NCBI RefSeq assembly: GCF_002105155.1
Contig: NW_019028993.1
Location: 496,001-560,000 of the forward strand
Direction of reading: 5' to 3'
DNA from: Lobosporangium transversale
Taxonomy: Eukaryota; Mortierellomycota; Mortierellomycetes; Mortierellales; Mortierellaceae
Length of the DNA: 64,000 bases
Every line of letters begins with the position of its first letter. The stretch's first letter is position 1. Below, piece by piece: positions 1-14,453 of the stretch. The position numbers and the translations under genes are program-made. The notes beneath the pieces were generated by a model. It was given only the letters and a program-made list of their open reading frames with translations. It did not search any database and was not told where the DNA came from.

Positions 1-6
1 TTTTTT

Positions 7-39
<33 letters not shown>

Positions 40-1197
40 CGGTCCTGGGGTATAATACGACTTGTATCTCTCACGAATTTTGAACTTGATAAAACCGAGA
101 TGGGGCTACCCAACAAGAACAAAGAAATATTAATTATTTATTATAAAATTTCATTGTCCCCATTTGGAAATGTTAAGAGCGGTGATTTGAAAGGAAGCTT
201 TGATATTACTTGCTGATTTGTTTAGCCTAAAAAAAAAAGGCAGTAAAAGATGTGCATGCGTTTAATTGTTTGGCTAAACTAGCATGCTTTCTATTGGGCC
301 ATTTAGTCTGGTACCAAGCGACGGGCACCGTTCACTGGCTCGATATTTTATCTCATTTTATCACTCCACCCATCACATCGCTCGTTTCGCCTCTTCTAGT
401 TGTTGACGACCACTATCACTCATTCTCTGGTACTCGTTGCCTCTTTGGCTACCTAATGCATTATACCCTCGCCCCCATACACATCGCATGTCCCCTCCAC
501 ATTTCTGTTGCAGCAAATCTGAGTAGGGGTATTGGATCAAAACGAAGCATAAACCCAAACATAAACATCGGCCATGCTCTGTGCACGCAACAAAAAGCAA
601 AGAAAAAAAAAAAAAAAAGTGCTCACAAACGAACAAAGCCATCAGTCAACACGCATTAACCAATCTCTCATTTCCGGTGCCGCATATTTGTGTTTCATGT
701 TCAATTCGTATATTTTAGCAGCAGCAGGAAAAAAAGCCTGGACACACTCTTAGTGCAAACGAAATATAGGATACCAGAAACCCCAACGGCCCACCCACAC
801 GACCAAAAGACCAATTTACGATAAATATAGATCCCAGGCAGAGCTTCTTTGGGGACCATCATTCGTTTTGTGCCCACAGACACATTTAACAGCATCTCTT
901 TTTTTAACATTGACGCGCATATTATCTTAACCTGCGTTGTTAGGCGTGCATATTCTTCCTTGCTTCCTTTTCACTTGCATCTTCCTCCCCTCCTCTCCCC
1001 TTCTTCCTTCCTTCTCTACATTTTTTCTCTCCGTCCTTCCCCCACTTCCATCCTCTCTTTGTTCCCTCTGTTTTACTCTCTTTAATATACGCTCCCTCAT
1101 CATTCCCTTGCATCCCAACATAACTGTCACTTCTTTCTAGCAGAGCATTATTCTGTTTTTATATTTCTCAACTTTATTTATTCTTTCTTAAACAGCC
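1..1197. other. Upstream region of first zinc-finger gene, no gene
   Basis: No convincing gene is seen. The left edge is a poly-T tract (1-39, one C interruption), so the window may begin inside an intron or next to a low-complexity break. Positions 940-1140 are strongly pyrimidine-rich on the plus strand (runs of CTTCCT and TCTCC), which resembles the pyrimidine-rich upstream DNA of other genes here and probably represents promoter or 5' UTR of the zinc-finger gene that starts at 1410. The open frames in this stretch have no recognisable motif and end in A-tract-encoded lysine runs. Confidence 0.5.
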
Positions 1198-1409
1198 ATG
1201 GCTGAAAGCATAGGTAATTAGTGATGTTATAAAATCTTAAACAAATGCAGTGTGCGCTGTACACTCAAGCGTTGGTTAATTGGTCGAATCTTTTCAGTAC
1301 TTCTATCCTTTGTCATCTTTATTACACATTCTCCCCTCTCCTTTTTCAGTCTCCACGCCCCTCTAATGCTCTGTTGTTTATACTCATTGACATAGAGGGC
1401 TCCACAACT

Positions 1410-4400
1410 ATGACCATTGCCCCTGGATTCCCTTCAAGCATAAACAGAGCTGCGGACCACTCCATGGATGAGCCTAGTTCTGTAGGTCAACCAAACTCGC
1501 CTATGGAGGGAGTGATTTCAGCCAACAACGAAGCAGCAGCTTCCGCCGCCATAGCCACTCATATTTCGTCACTCATACCTCACAAGGGTACCAAGAACAA
1601 TATTATGCTGGGGGCAACTTCTATCTCACATACGCTTCCCATGGTGACTGGAAATAACTCTTTAAATCACTTCCAGTCAGATACCACTTCCCTTTACACT
1701 CATATCAACCCTGTTTTTAACCACACTACTTCAGGACTTTTACCGACCTCTGATACCACCAACTTTTCGATCTCCACTATCCCCAGCTCTACCAAAGCAG
1801 CATTTATGGCCATGCATGGCCACAATACCAGCCTTTATGAACCTCCCCGGCGGAACTCGGTCCCTACTCTTAGCACTGGTCAAGTAGAGCACAAGCATAA
1901 GAGTTCCTCGGAAGAAAAGACTTTACAACGCCAAGCATCCTGGTCAAGTTCCTCCTCGTCCTCCATATCCATAAGTGGGTTTCTTAGTGAGCCTCTTTCA
2001 AATTTTTACCAGATGGATCCCAATCACATCAATCCTGCAATAATGCATTACTATCGTGCTCAATTTCCACAACAAACTGTATTGCAGAGCCATAGCCTAA
2101 ATCAAGCTATGCCCTCGCCCAAGCCGTCATCCGCTTGCCCATCTCCCATGCCGGAGGGCTTCATGGCTGGGACCGCCACGAACAGTATGAATCCTACTTC
2201 CATCGAAGATTTATTGCCGGATAACACCAATAATAGTAATAGTAACGAGGCTAGTGGCTTCAGCAGTGGGATCAAGGTCAAACGCAATAACTCTGTATGT
2301 TCGACAACAAGTATGTCCTCGACAGGAAGTACTTCCAATAACAAACACCCCTGCAAGTTTCCTACATGTGGATGGAGCTTCAAACGATATGAACATCTCA
2401 AGAGACACATGCTTGTTCATTCCAAGGAGAGGTCCTTTGTCTGCGATTTCGTTGGTTGTAACAAGTCCTTTAGCCGTTCCGATAACTTTTCAGCTCACCT
2501 TCGAACACATTCCAAGAAAAGCTCTAGTGAACACCGTCAGCACAGTAGTAATTCAGCTGGTGATTGCGACGATACCGATATCAAACATGAAATACTTGAT
2601 TTCGATATTGAGTCTACTTTAAGTCCCCGGGATCAGCAGAATGGTGAGTCAGGGTTCATGAGTCAAGAGCCATCTGAGTCTGGTCGAGACAGATCTCGGT
2701 CTCAATCACCTGATGATACACCATTAGCGACTGATGTGATTTTAAAAGGAGAAGATTCGGCGCTTGGTATGATGGACCATTCTAGCTATCCGCTTGGAAG
2801 CAATTCATTGTATGGGATGGACCCATTGGACACTATAAACAGTATGGTCCCTAGATTTGATACTATACGCCTAGATTTCAAATCGGTCACACCCGATGAT
2901 ACCCACGAACAGAGTTATGGTGATACACAAGCACTATTAACGACGAGAGACTCTAACGGAGAGTCGGCCCATCCATCGCCAATGCCTCAATTTGAACAAT
3001 TCGCGTTCCCATCCTCCATCTCTACGCATTTTATGCCAATGTTGCATGGAACATATCCAACGCTTGGTCACACAGGCTTACACCAACATCAGCAAACCCC
3101 TCAACCACTGCAACATACAACCATACATGATGGTAACTCCACTGGTTCTTTTACGTCTTTGCCTTCAGGACCATCGACTCCATCATCTCTCCACCACTCT
3201 GGATTCCAATTTACAAACGCTGTCCATGGCCTAGCGCCTGAACTCCATTACACCCCAGCAGTATCGCCCTTGAACGAGGATGGGCCATTGCAACCTCTTC
3301 ATCCACATGTACAGCCAGATACTTTCCACACACAGACTCACCTTGATTTTTTTGATGCCAAGGTGACCGCGCCTCAAGTACTGCATAGCTTTCCATCACT
3401 CCATCCACACCATGCTGCATCAACTACTTCTTTCTCATCCTCACCAATCAATGCAGCTGTTGGGTCTACAGCATTACCACCTCATCCTCTATTGTCCACT
3501 GTCACGGCTTTTCCCGCATCTAGGTTGAACGAGGCCATGTACTCTTCAGTTGTCACATCATCCACCGTTCCATCTTCGACGCCTTCGATTACCGCTTCTA
3601 CACCAACTGTATCAACTACAGCGGCGTCAGCGGCAACCACTTCTATGACTAGGCCGTCTTCGAGTCTCTCAGTTTCACGAGGCAAAAAGCAAAAAGGGCT
3701 GTGCATGAAGAGAAGTTTCTCTCTGAATAATATTAACAAATTCTACAGCAGTAGCAATAGTAACGTCGCCAGTAATACCAACAATATAACTAATAGCAGT
3801 AAGGCATTCAACCCTATGAACCCCTCTCAGCTTTCTATGGATGCCTGTTCTCCTGATTATCAGTTTCATCATCATGATGATACTGACCTTTTAGGTTATC
3901 AGCGGTGCTTAGATCCACGCTTGTTGAAGCCCTTCTCAACTACTGTTCCAGACCATACCACGGCTGGTGGTTTATCACATTCATCATCCTCGCCTGCCCT
4001 TTTCGTTGGCACTACAGGAGCGACTGCTAGCAGTAAGAGTACCACAAGTGGCAAAGGAACCAATTTGAGGAAGCAGCAGCAGAATCAGACTCAGCAGACA
4101 GACAACAAAAGCAGCAGCGCGACAGATGAGGCTCAGGTCGATGCGTCCTCAATTCAGTACTACCCGAGTAGCATTTTACTTTCGCCTCAGTTCTCATACC
4201 TAGCGACGCTGCGTGGTGCTTCGCCCTCGCGCTCTTCATCGCCGGTTACAAAAACGCTACAACAGCAATCACAACAGCTTTCTTCGTCTGCTGCATCGCC
4301 TATGATGACTACAAAGACCGCAGCTTCGGACACTGCTACGACCAGCGGAAAGGGGGTGTCCCCATCATCATCTACCTCAGATTTAGGACTAGTGACACCG

Positions 4401-5218
4401 ATGTTGGCATCTCAGCATCATCCGTTGCCGACCATGATGACAGCCATGATGGCAACATCCATACCATCTACCAGTCTTGATTACTCAGAGGCATCATCGT
4501 CCCCATACCTATCATCACCTTCGTCATTCTCATCATCACGGTATCTGGACACTCATTGTACGATGACTCCTTCTTCTTCATCTCTTTCATTGTCATCATT
4601 GCCTTCGGCTTCGTCCCTCTCATCGTCTTCATCCTTCGTAGATGTGGCTTCTATTACGGCTCATTCTGATAAAGCCAACATGACTAGTATCGTTAATGGT
4701 ACTACGGATCCCACCACTACAAAAACTCAGCCTACTGGCACTACAACAACTGCCAGTGCAGCAGCAGCAACGACAACGACAACAACAGCAACAACAGCGA
4801 CTAATGGAGCAAGCGTTAGTGGTAGTAAGCATGGAGGTTCTGGTAAACACCACACATGCTCTGTGATTGGATGTTCCAAGCGATTCAAGAGACTAGAGCA
4901 TTTAAAGCGGCATATTAAAACTCACACCTTGGAGAGACCCTTTAACTGTCCATTTGCTACCTGCACGAAGCGGTTCTCACGTTCTGATAATCTTGGTAAG
5001 CAATTTGAAGCAATTTGTAAACAAACAAGATAATAATGACTTTTGCAGGATTTTGTGATATCAATCTTAAATTTTATTTTTTTTTCCTCTTTCTCTTTCT
5101 CTATCACATAGCGCAACACGTCAAGACGCATCAGCGACAAATCAACAAGCTACAGATGAAGCATCGGAACCAAGTGCAGGCAACTCAAGTGCAAGCGCAT
5201 ACACACATACACACATAG
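1410..5218 (+). CDS. Msn2/4-type C2H2 zinc-finger transcription factor, copy A
   Basis: Nuclear DNA-binding regulator. Exons are 1410-4995 and 5112-5218; the intron splits the last finger and splicing gives 1230 aa. There are two finger pairs. The N-terminal pair has Cys315/Cys320/His333/His337 and Cys345/Cys350/His363/His367. The C-terminal pair has Cys1150/Cys1155/His1168/His1172 and Cys1180/Cys1185/His1198/His1202, the last two His coming from exon 2. Recognition helices FKRxEHLKRH followed by FSRSDNLxxH are those of yeast Msn2/Msn4, which bind the stress element AGGGG. About 780 residues of Ser/Thr/Gln-rich, probably disordered sequence lie between the pairs. RRNS at Ser150 is a PKA-type site, as expected of an Msn2-like factor; this regulation is inferred. 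Copy B at 35262 shares the architecture. The start at Met 1410 was chosen because copy B begins similarly (MTxA); a spliced upstream start at 1198 is an alternative. Confidence 0.93.
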
Positions 5219-5823
5219 GTCTAACAACAAACCACAAACCATGGTTTAATTTTTACGTTAACTCTTGGCTGAAGATGAAGAGCCTTGGCGATTTTTTTTT
5301 CTACCCCCTCTCTGTTTGATTTTTCTTTCATTGATTGATTGTACATTATATTCATTATATTTACTTGTTTTCTTTCGTTTAACTATCATCGTTGTGATTA
5401 TTATTATTTATGAATATGTCTTTTTGTATTGTTCTTTTACAAAAAAAAAAAAAATGTTTTTTTTTGAGTTGTACGCCTATGATCAATATATTGGCACCCC
5501 AGGCAGACGCCTTTATAGAAGCTTGATATTAAAATAAAAGAGACCATTACACATATTAATAGATGTTTGAGAAGCATGAAGACTAAAAAAAAAAAAAAAA
5601 AAAAAAAAGATAAGGCTTTTGTTTGTTGCTTCGAATACAAGAAACGCCATCTTTCACCTCTCTATAATGATAACTGATAATGCGTTGTAAGAAAGGCGAA
5701 GGAGGGCGAGGGGGGGGGGGACAGATATATTAAATGTATGGTTGTGTACAGAAAGCTTGCCGTAGTGAAATTGAAAAGGAAAGAGAAAGGAATGTGCATG
5801 GCGATACACATAAAATTAGGTCG

Positions 5824-5858
<35 letters not shown>

Positions 5859-6099
5859 TGCAGCTGCACAGTTCAAGTACATTCCCGAACAATCCTCCGT
5901 TCTTCTGCAAAAACGCCAAGTTGATCTGGGTGCCACGTTGTAAAAAGAAAAATAAAATAAAATAAAGCTTCGCCACTATGAAAATGATGTATATATAACG
6001 ATTCATAAAACTGTGACTATTACGCCTCTGTCCTTTTAACCATGATCTTTGTGCCTGATCTCATAACAGAAAAAAGGTTTAACTGCGGTAGATCAAGGG

Positions 6100-6132
<33 letters not shown>

Positions 6133-6606
6133 AATCGTTCCTTTTCATACTGTGACATGTCACCGCCCCTTTTTACCGTTCCGTTTTTATGGGTACGTAA
6201 AATAGTTTAACTCTCTTCGCCACTTTGCTCTCTGTCCTACCCATGGTCTGTTTCTGTATCTGTGTCTGTGTGTAAGTGTATGGGAAGAAAAAAATCGAGA
6301 AAAAAAAATGTGGGCGAATTGTCGTTCTGCAAGTGCCTTTTACAAATAAATAAATAATAAATAACATTGTTACATCGCCAGCCAAGCCTGCCGCAATTGA
6401 GTTTCGTTTGATGCGCCACTGTCAAAATTCTTCAACAAAAAAAAAGTATAAAAGCATGGTGCTTCTTTCTCTTTTTCACTTTCTTTTTTCTTATTCTTTG
6501 TCACACCACCAAAGTCAAAGAACCTTTTTTTTTATTTTATTTTATTTTATTTTATTTTTTTTTAAAGCAACAAGATCTTCATTCCTCCTTTATTTTTTTT
6601 GAAACA
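5219..6606. other. Intergenic region with three long A-tracts
   Basis: No gene is supported. The stretch holds the 3' flank of zinc-finger copy A and the promoter of the small gene at 6607. Three uninterrupted A-tracts occur at 5585-5608 (24 nt), 5826-5855 (30 nt) and 6102-6130 (29 nt). The first two are followed by G and the third also by G. Open frames across them are artefacts that encode lysine or phenylalanine runs. Confidence 0.6.
6447..6453 (+). promoter_or_regulatory. Candidate TATA box
   Basis: TATAAAA lies 154 bp upstream of the ATG at 6607 and is followed by pyrimidine-rich DNA, a plausible core promoter for the small downstream gene. The match is to the consensus only. Confidence 0.4.
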
Positions 6607-7101
6607 ATGTCAAGCTCAATCAATCAACATGAGGAGGGTCATGGCATTGATCGCCATGATCATCTCTTGCTGGATCACTCCCTTTCTGCAGAGGATCTGG
6701 CCCTGAGATTGGAGCAACTTCAATTGGAGCTAGAACAGGAACGGGCAAAATCGAGCCGTGGCCGTGGCAGCCGTCGTGAGCAGCCCTCTTCCTCTGTCTC
6801 ACATCCTCAGCAGCAACGTCCGCATCGTCTTTTTGGAGTCCCCATTGAGATTGATGCGGATCTTCATAAGCGTGCACAAGTGACCCTGAATGAGATCTTG
6901 GAACGGCTGGAGCGTCAAAAGATGGAATCTGATCCCTTTGCTTACAACAACAACAACATCATCCCTGGCATTGAGGACAATGGCTTTGGTCGTGTTCGAC
7001 ACACACATAAACTCAACCCAAAACTTCTGGAAAGACGTGATCTGAGTCATGCACAAACCCTAAGGCAGAGCCATGGAAATGCCAATCTACGGCATAGTTG
7101 A
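6607..7101 (+). CDS. Small charged protein with coiled-coil segment, unknown function
   Basis: Single-exon ORF of 164 aa that I do not recognise. The start has good context (aaacaATG) and a TATA-like box upstream. Residues about 26-50 (LSAEDLALRLEQLQLELEQE) form a strongly heptad-like helix, followed by a basic RGRGSRR patch. Residues 80-110 hold a second helical segment (ADLHKRAQVTLNEILERLER). Codon use and the alternation of helical and Ser/Gln-rich segments look like real coding sequence rather than a shadow frame. It is convergent with the membrane-protein gene ending at 7878. No signal peptide or membrane segment is seen. It could be a short adaptor or DNA-associated protein, but no function should be assigned. 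Confidence 0.6.
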   Translation: MSSSINQHEEGHGIDRHDHLLLDHSLSAEDLALRLEQLQLELEQERAKSSRGRGSRREQPSSSVSHPQQQRPHRLFGVPIEIDADLHKRAQVTLNEILERLERQKMESDPFAYNNNNIIPGIEDNGFGRVRHTHKLNPKLLERRDLSHAQTLRQSHGNANLRHS

Positions 7102-7877
7102 CACGAGGCAGTGGATTGAATAATTCCGTATAAAGAAAAACAAAAAAAAAATCAAGAAAACATCAGCATATTCGCAAAAAAAAAGTGATGTTACTCGTCC
7201 TACCTACAAGGCCCACAAGCTCAAGTAAAACCTCCCGTACAGGGGCGATACTCCATCCCACAAGGCGGAGAAAAAAAAAAAGAGAGAGCTATAAAACACT
7301 CAATTTCGCCCACAGGACACTTGAGCAACCATCTATCACTGCGCCGCTCAGTAACTACCGCGCAAAGCTAAACGGAAATAGAAGAAACTTATTTAAATAG
7401 ATTTTATTCTTTTTTTCTTTTCAGATCATCCAATCCTTCTTTCATTCAGCCCTTGACCTGCAGCCTTCAGTTTCTAGTCTCCAGCCACCGAGCAGCTCCG
7501 AGGAGATGAAATAGTTGCAGTCTTCTCCTAATTTTTTTATTTATTTAATTTTTGTTTTTTTAATCACCTTGAAACAATAAAAAGAAAAAGCATTGCTCAA
7601 GTTTACAAGTTTTAGAGTTTCTGGCACAACAGAAACTATGTTTATTGATGGACTATTGACAGGGATGAAGGAAGAATAGGAACGGGAGACTGTTGTAGCA
7701 ATTGAGGACATTTTTTTGTTAGAGATTATACAATTACAGAGGGTTAAAAAAGGGGAGGTTTGAACAAAGAAGATATGAATGGAAGAGCAATTAAAGATTA
7801 TAATAATAATAAAAAAAAATACAAATGCGAGATTGGTTATTTTAAAAATAAAATAAAATAAAAATAAATGGTTCATG
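7102..7877. other. Convergent intergenic region
   Basis: This separates two convergent genes. It contains several short A-runs and an AT-rich stretch at 7540-7870 that is probably 3' UTR and terminator of the minus-strand gene. No further gene is seen. Confidence 0.5.
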
Positions 7878-10800
7878 TTAAACGTTGATGCCATGCGTTT
7901 GCGAATGAGGTGAGAGAGAGGGACGCTGGGATAGAGACGATGCATGGTCACTACTGCTAGTCTCGACAACGTCCTCATTATCCCATGAGGTTGTCTTCCT
8001 AGTGGTCCCAGACCCTGAGTCAGCACCATTTGCCGATACTGATGCTGAGCATAGGACCGTCGGAGATATTGGTCCCGTCGCGACAGGAAGACTGAGGGCC
8101 GCTCCAAGACCGCCTTCCTGAAGCCGAGTAATAGTGTCTCGGGAGAATCTACGAATATTGTCCATGGACAACTTATCGCCCAAGGGAGAGCGGAGATGGC
8201 GGTTGCTGCGACTGCTACCTTTACGTTCGAGGGAACCAGTGATATGACCATTATTATAATGGTCGTATGATTTGGGACGTAACAAGCTGGGGTGTTTACT
8301 TTTTATATCCACATGGGTATCATGCTCGACAGTCTCGGGATCTGCGTGGGGATGTTTTGTTTGATCTTCACTATCATCTGATCCAGCGTCGAGAGTCGAT
8401 GCTTTAGAATGACTTTGGTATTCATTAGAGAGCTGTGCCTTTGTATGGGACTCTGTTAATGTCAAGTCATTATTATTGGCAGTCCTAGGAAAGTTATCGC
8501 CGTTGATTACATTATGAAATTTCTTCTCCAATCCCGAGGCAGGGACGCTAGGATCACGATCATGGTTTTCGTTTGTGGAGTTGCGGTTTGGTCGAAACAG
8601 ACTACTTCCCGTGAGAAGCGCTGGTAAAGGAGGGCGTGGATGTTTAGATCCACTTGTAGTAGTGGAGTTTATAGTAGTGGAAGATGACCTAAGAGCTGGC
8701 ATTGTAGAGCTAGGACGATATGGCCATTTCATCATACTAGAGATATTGAAAATATCCAGCTCATCTTTACGTCCTTCCATAGTCAATCTTCGGGATATCT
8801 TTCGAGCTGCCTCAGCAGCTTCTTCGTCTTCATCTCTGTCGGGTGTATATCCTGCAGCAAATATAAGGACAGGTGTATGTGCATGCTGGGTAGGTTTCGT
8901 GGGTGAGCTAGACATAGGTGAGCTCTCCAAAGGGGGTAATGTTGGGATGGACAATGACTTGGGTACCGTATTATCCGCTTTACCAGCACCAACTGTTGAT
9001 GAATCTATATCTTTCTGAGTCGAGGTGGAAGCCATCGAGAGAGCCTTCATTTTCGGGCTGGCTTCTGCTGCGGTCGTTCCAAGAGTTGAATTCGTCCCAA
9101 TATAGGTTTCTCCTTCAATAAACAACTTGAACTGATCTCCATCTTCCCGATCATATGAAGCATATGGAGAATAAGTTCCTAAGCTGCGTCTTTCCCCATG
9201 GTCAGAATGGTGATCGAAAGGATAGCCACTACCTCGACGTGAAGTAAACGAGGTCGGGTAACTGACAAGCATAGGAGGTCTTCGTGGCCGCGGGTCACTG
9301 GTGATACCTTCCTCGATTATCGTGCTTGGATTATTATCGCGAGCGGGTCTGCCACATTTACTTTCGAAGTACTTGATAAGGAACGGTGGCGGTGGCAGTG
9401 AGAAGATTGGACAAGGTGTCAAGCGGATACATAGATCTAAAGCCTGTGCGTGTTGAGTAAAAACATCTGCACCCTGCGTCATGTAGAAAATGAGCATGAT
9501 AGTATAAGCCTAATTACTCAAGTAAGCACAAAAGTAAAAGCACCATCGAAACAGGATATCGGCGTTAGTTGAATTGCTCACAAAATAACGACACCGCGTC
9601 AAAAAAAAAAAAAAAAAAAAAAAAAAGAGTAAACGACGGGGGAGGAGATAGAATAGGATGAAAAGTTGGGAGGTATAATATATTGGTTAGTTTTCTAAGA
9701 TGTCGCACCGAGCTTGGATTGGGTGAAGAACTTTTCTCACCACACAGTTTACAGGGTTGAGGCGCTGTGTAACACCGTGCATGCCGCGCATGCCGTGGTG
9801 TCTCAAGGGGTAAAGGAAGGAAGAGAAGCCGTGGGAGAGAAATAGAGACAGAATGTGGCCCAATCATGTTTCAAATAAAACAGAGATTGCGTTCGGAATC
9901 ATGATATGAGGCAAGTGTATTCTTTTTGGAATGCATGAATGAAGACGATCGTAAATAGCCTACAGAGTTAATGCGTCACTCGCACCGAGCTGTGAGGACA
10001 CAGCATAAGGGAGGAGCCGAATAGGAGAAAGGAAAAAAAAAAAAGTGGGCTCCCCGTGATCATATTGGGTTGTATTATTATGGCTCATCTTCTATTATCT
10101 TGCCTTGTATGCCCCCAAGTGAAAGGAAAAATAGATCCAATTCATGCATCCAAGGCGAACTGTATGCTGACAATGATGTAACATCAGGGCTGAAGTGAAA
10201 GTGATCCCAGTATTGTCCCACACCATTTAACAGTAAATAATAAATAAATTTGAGCCTACCAAGAATGTGGCACCCAGGGAGGCCAAGTACCATGTCCCGA
10301 CAGCTAGAGTGTTACTATCTGCAATGTTGGCATTAGCAACACTATTGCTATTGTGGTGTCGAACCAATGGCACCTAAAGAATAAAAAAAAAGTCAAAAAG
10401 AAATCCATATAAGCATTAGAGCAATTCTACTCTAGTCAGGTGCAGGCGCAAACTGACGGCGAACATTGCAATAGAGGAGGAAGTTGTCAGGAATACATTT
10501 GCGCCCACTTTATTCTCCCCGCCAAAAAACAAATACCCAACGTTTTCGCCTCCTATTTTGACTCTTGATAACATGGATATACTGCAGCATGAATTTGAAA
10601 AAAAAAAAAAAAAAAAAAAAAAAGGATTGATGTTCGATACACGCACAAAAGTGAGAGTGACAAAGCGGCGGAGAGACAAAGCGGCCTTAAAAAATAAGGG
10701 CAGGTCTCTGGACAGTCAAATCCAAATGCTGTTTTTTTTGTCAATTACACAATTGCACAACGAATGCATAAACAAACACACAGAAACACCTCAACGCATA

Positions 10801-11538
10801 ACAACAATGTAATATAAACATATAAGCACAGGCAAGATAAGCACGCCCACACATCCATGCCCATAATCCCTCATTCACATTTTTGTGGACTGAAAAATAA
10901 AAAAGATGAAATAGCACAAGCTAAAATGTATTCGTTCCTGTATCTGAGTGTCTGTGTGTCTGCATCTGTGTGTCTGCAGGAGTCCTGAGCCAACGGAGAA
11001 ATGCATGTATATTGATTGACAGATAGCACAAAGAGATTAAGTGAAAGATGGACACACTTACGAAAAGATATGCAACGGTGACTACACAGGCAAGGACTTT
11101 AATCACCTGTCGGACCCAGTAGATCCAGAGCATGGGCGTCGTAAGTGCATGTAGATCCCAGACCCCATAGCAATAGTAGATGAGCTCAGCAGCGGCAACG
11201 AGATCATAAATGATGATAGAGCCCAAGGCAGTGCGCCAGATCAATTTCTGGTGCCTGGTCAGAGGATAAAATGCATATCCAAGTTGAATGATAGTCGATA
11301 AGACCCATGTCAATGCCACACATTCGACTACAAGTTGATAAACCCAGAAAGCTTGAATGGATACACTGCCCGCGATATAGACAACTGACATGGCAGCGAT
11401 TGTTAGACCCATGACAGCCATCACTGCTGAAGCGAGTCGCAAGGGGGTCTGCGACCGATGGAATTGAACGCATGAAAGAATAGCGATTATGGAGACGTAA
11501 ACGGAGGATAAGATAGCGCTCAGCATGTGTTTAAGCAT
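7878..11538 (-). CDS. GPCR-like seven-helix membrane protein with disordered tail, copy 1
   Basis: Integral membrane protein of unknown ligand. Joined exons on the minus strand are 11538-11062, 10373-10260 and 9509-7878, giving 740 aa with all junctions in phase. Exon 1 holds about five hydrophobic segments, exon 2 the loop after helix 5 plus the start of helix 6 (VPLVRHHNSNS...LAVGTWYLASLGATFL), and exon 3 the rest of helix 6, the SAQALDLCIR-type block (here HAQALDLCIR) and a last hydrophobic stretch PIFSLPPPPFLIKYF. The remaining ~500 residues are polar and probably cytoplasmic. Helices and junctions align with the plus-strand gene at 16771, which confirms the small 114-nt exon 2. Copy 1 has a much shorter loop between helices 4 and 5. 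Introns are 688 and 750 nt, unusually long for this window; each contains a 25-26 nt T-tract in the sense direction. Function is not known; a receptor role is inference from topology. Confidence 0.85.
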
Positions 11539-12776
11539 AATTGAGCTGAAAGAATGGGAGAAGAGACAAACAGATTGACAAGTTGACAGGTTGACAAATT
11601 TCAGCGATAATGGGAGAGAGAAAGCGCGCCCTCAGAGACGCGTTCCTGAAAGTCGGTCAATGGTGATGGAATAAATAAATGAAAATGGATGAATGTGAAT
11701 GAATCAAGAGGAATGGAGTGCGTAAAGAAGAAAAGTATGAGGATGGAATAAAGGAATAGACAATGAACAAACAAACAAACAAATGACAAAAGAATAAAGA
11801 TCGTGAGAGTAAAAACGGAGAAAGAGAAGAGAGGAGAAGAGAGAGAAGAGAAAAGACAATGATGTGCACTCTGCATGTGTATGTGTTTTTTCTTTCTCAG
11901 GAAGAGGAGGGAGATTGAGCCTAATGTTAATAAATGGCTGAATGCCTGTTGGTTTGTTTAGTTGAGTATTTTAGTCGTTTGGTTTTGTTAATTGTTAACC
12001 AGGGAAAAGAAGCAAACGATAATAAGGAAAAGAATGATGGAGGCTTGATGTCGATGTCAAATAGAATGAAGAATCAAATCAAGATGGAGAATGAGAAGAG
12101 TAACAAAGTGATCTGTAATCCAGAGGACTCTGTTTTAGTTCTGTACAGTTCGGGTAGACTCTTACTCTGTCTTGAACTATAAAAAAGGACGCATGCTCAA
12201 ATTTATACTTTCAATGCGAGACAAAACAGATAATCATGTAATGCATGCAATGCATCAATATATCTACCTGATAAATTTTGCTTGTTAACGGTTCAACATT
12301 GAGATGACAAGCCCTTGAAAGATCGGTCTAGGTCAAGGAAGGCAAGGATCATTTTCATTTGTCTTGTCTTCTCTCGAGGCTGTTTGCATTAAGAAAAAAG
12401 AGACATATTGGGTTTACATGCACATGGAAATATAAGTGCATGTAAAACAGATTGATAAATATATATATAATACATTTCTATATTATATATTTTATTACAC
12501 ATGTATCATCCAGGGCTCCGCTATTTATTCTGTGTGCCATTTCGGAGACTGAGGTTACATTTTTTACAGGGGCAAAGTATATATTTATACAGGCGTGGGG
12601 AAGTTCAATTTATTGATCTAACATGGTCTAACAACATGTCACATGTGGGAAAAACGTCTCCGTGGGACATCAACTCCAAAAGCAACAAAGTCAACCGTCC
12701 TCATTTCCAAATTCATTTGCCTCGCTCCATTCATTTCCCTTCTCTCTTATTTTTATATACTGACTCATTCTTCACC
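11539..12776. promoter_or_regulatory. Divergent intergenic region between membrane protein and PHYHD1-like genes
   Basis: This 1.2-kb stretch must hold the promoters of both the minus-strand membrane protein gene and the plus-strand dioxygenase gene. It is AT-rich with a purine-rich half (11600-11860 on plus, i.e. pyrimidine-rich upstream of the minus gene) and a TATATATAATA stretch near 12460-12475. No gene is supported. Confidence 0.5.

Positions 12777-14453
<1,677 letters not shown>

Noticed and set aside
252-659. 135-aa open frame on the plus strand
   Set aside because: No domain, no splice continuity, and it ends in a Lys run encoded by an A-tract. It is probably chance.
7541-8251. 236-aa minus-strand frame overlapping the membrane-protein tail
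   Set aside because: It overlaps the true coding frame of copy 1 exon 3 in another phase and ends in hydrophobic AT-rich translation. It is a shadow.
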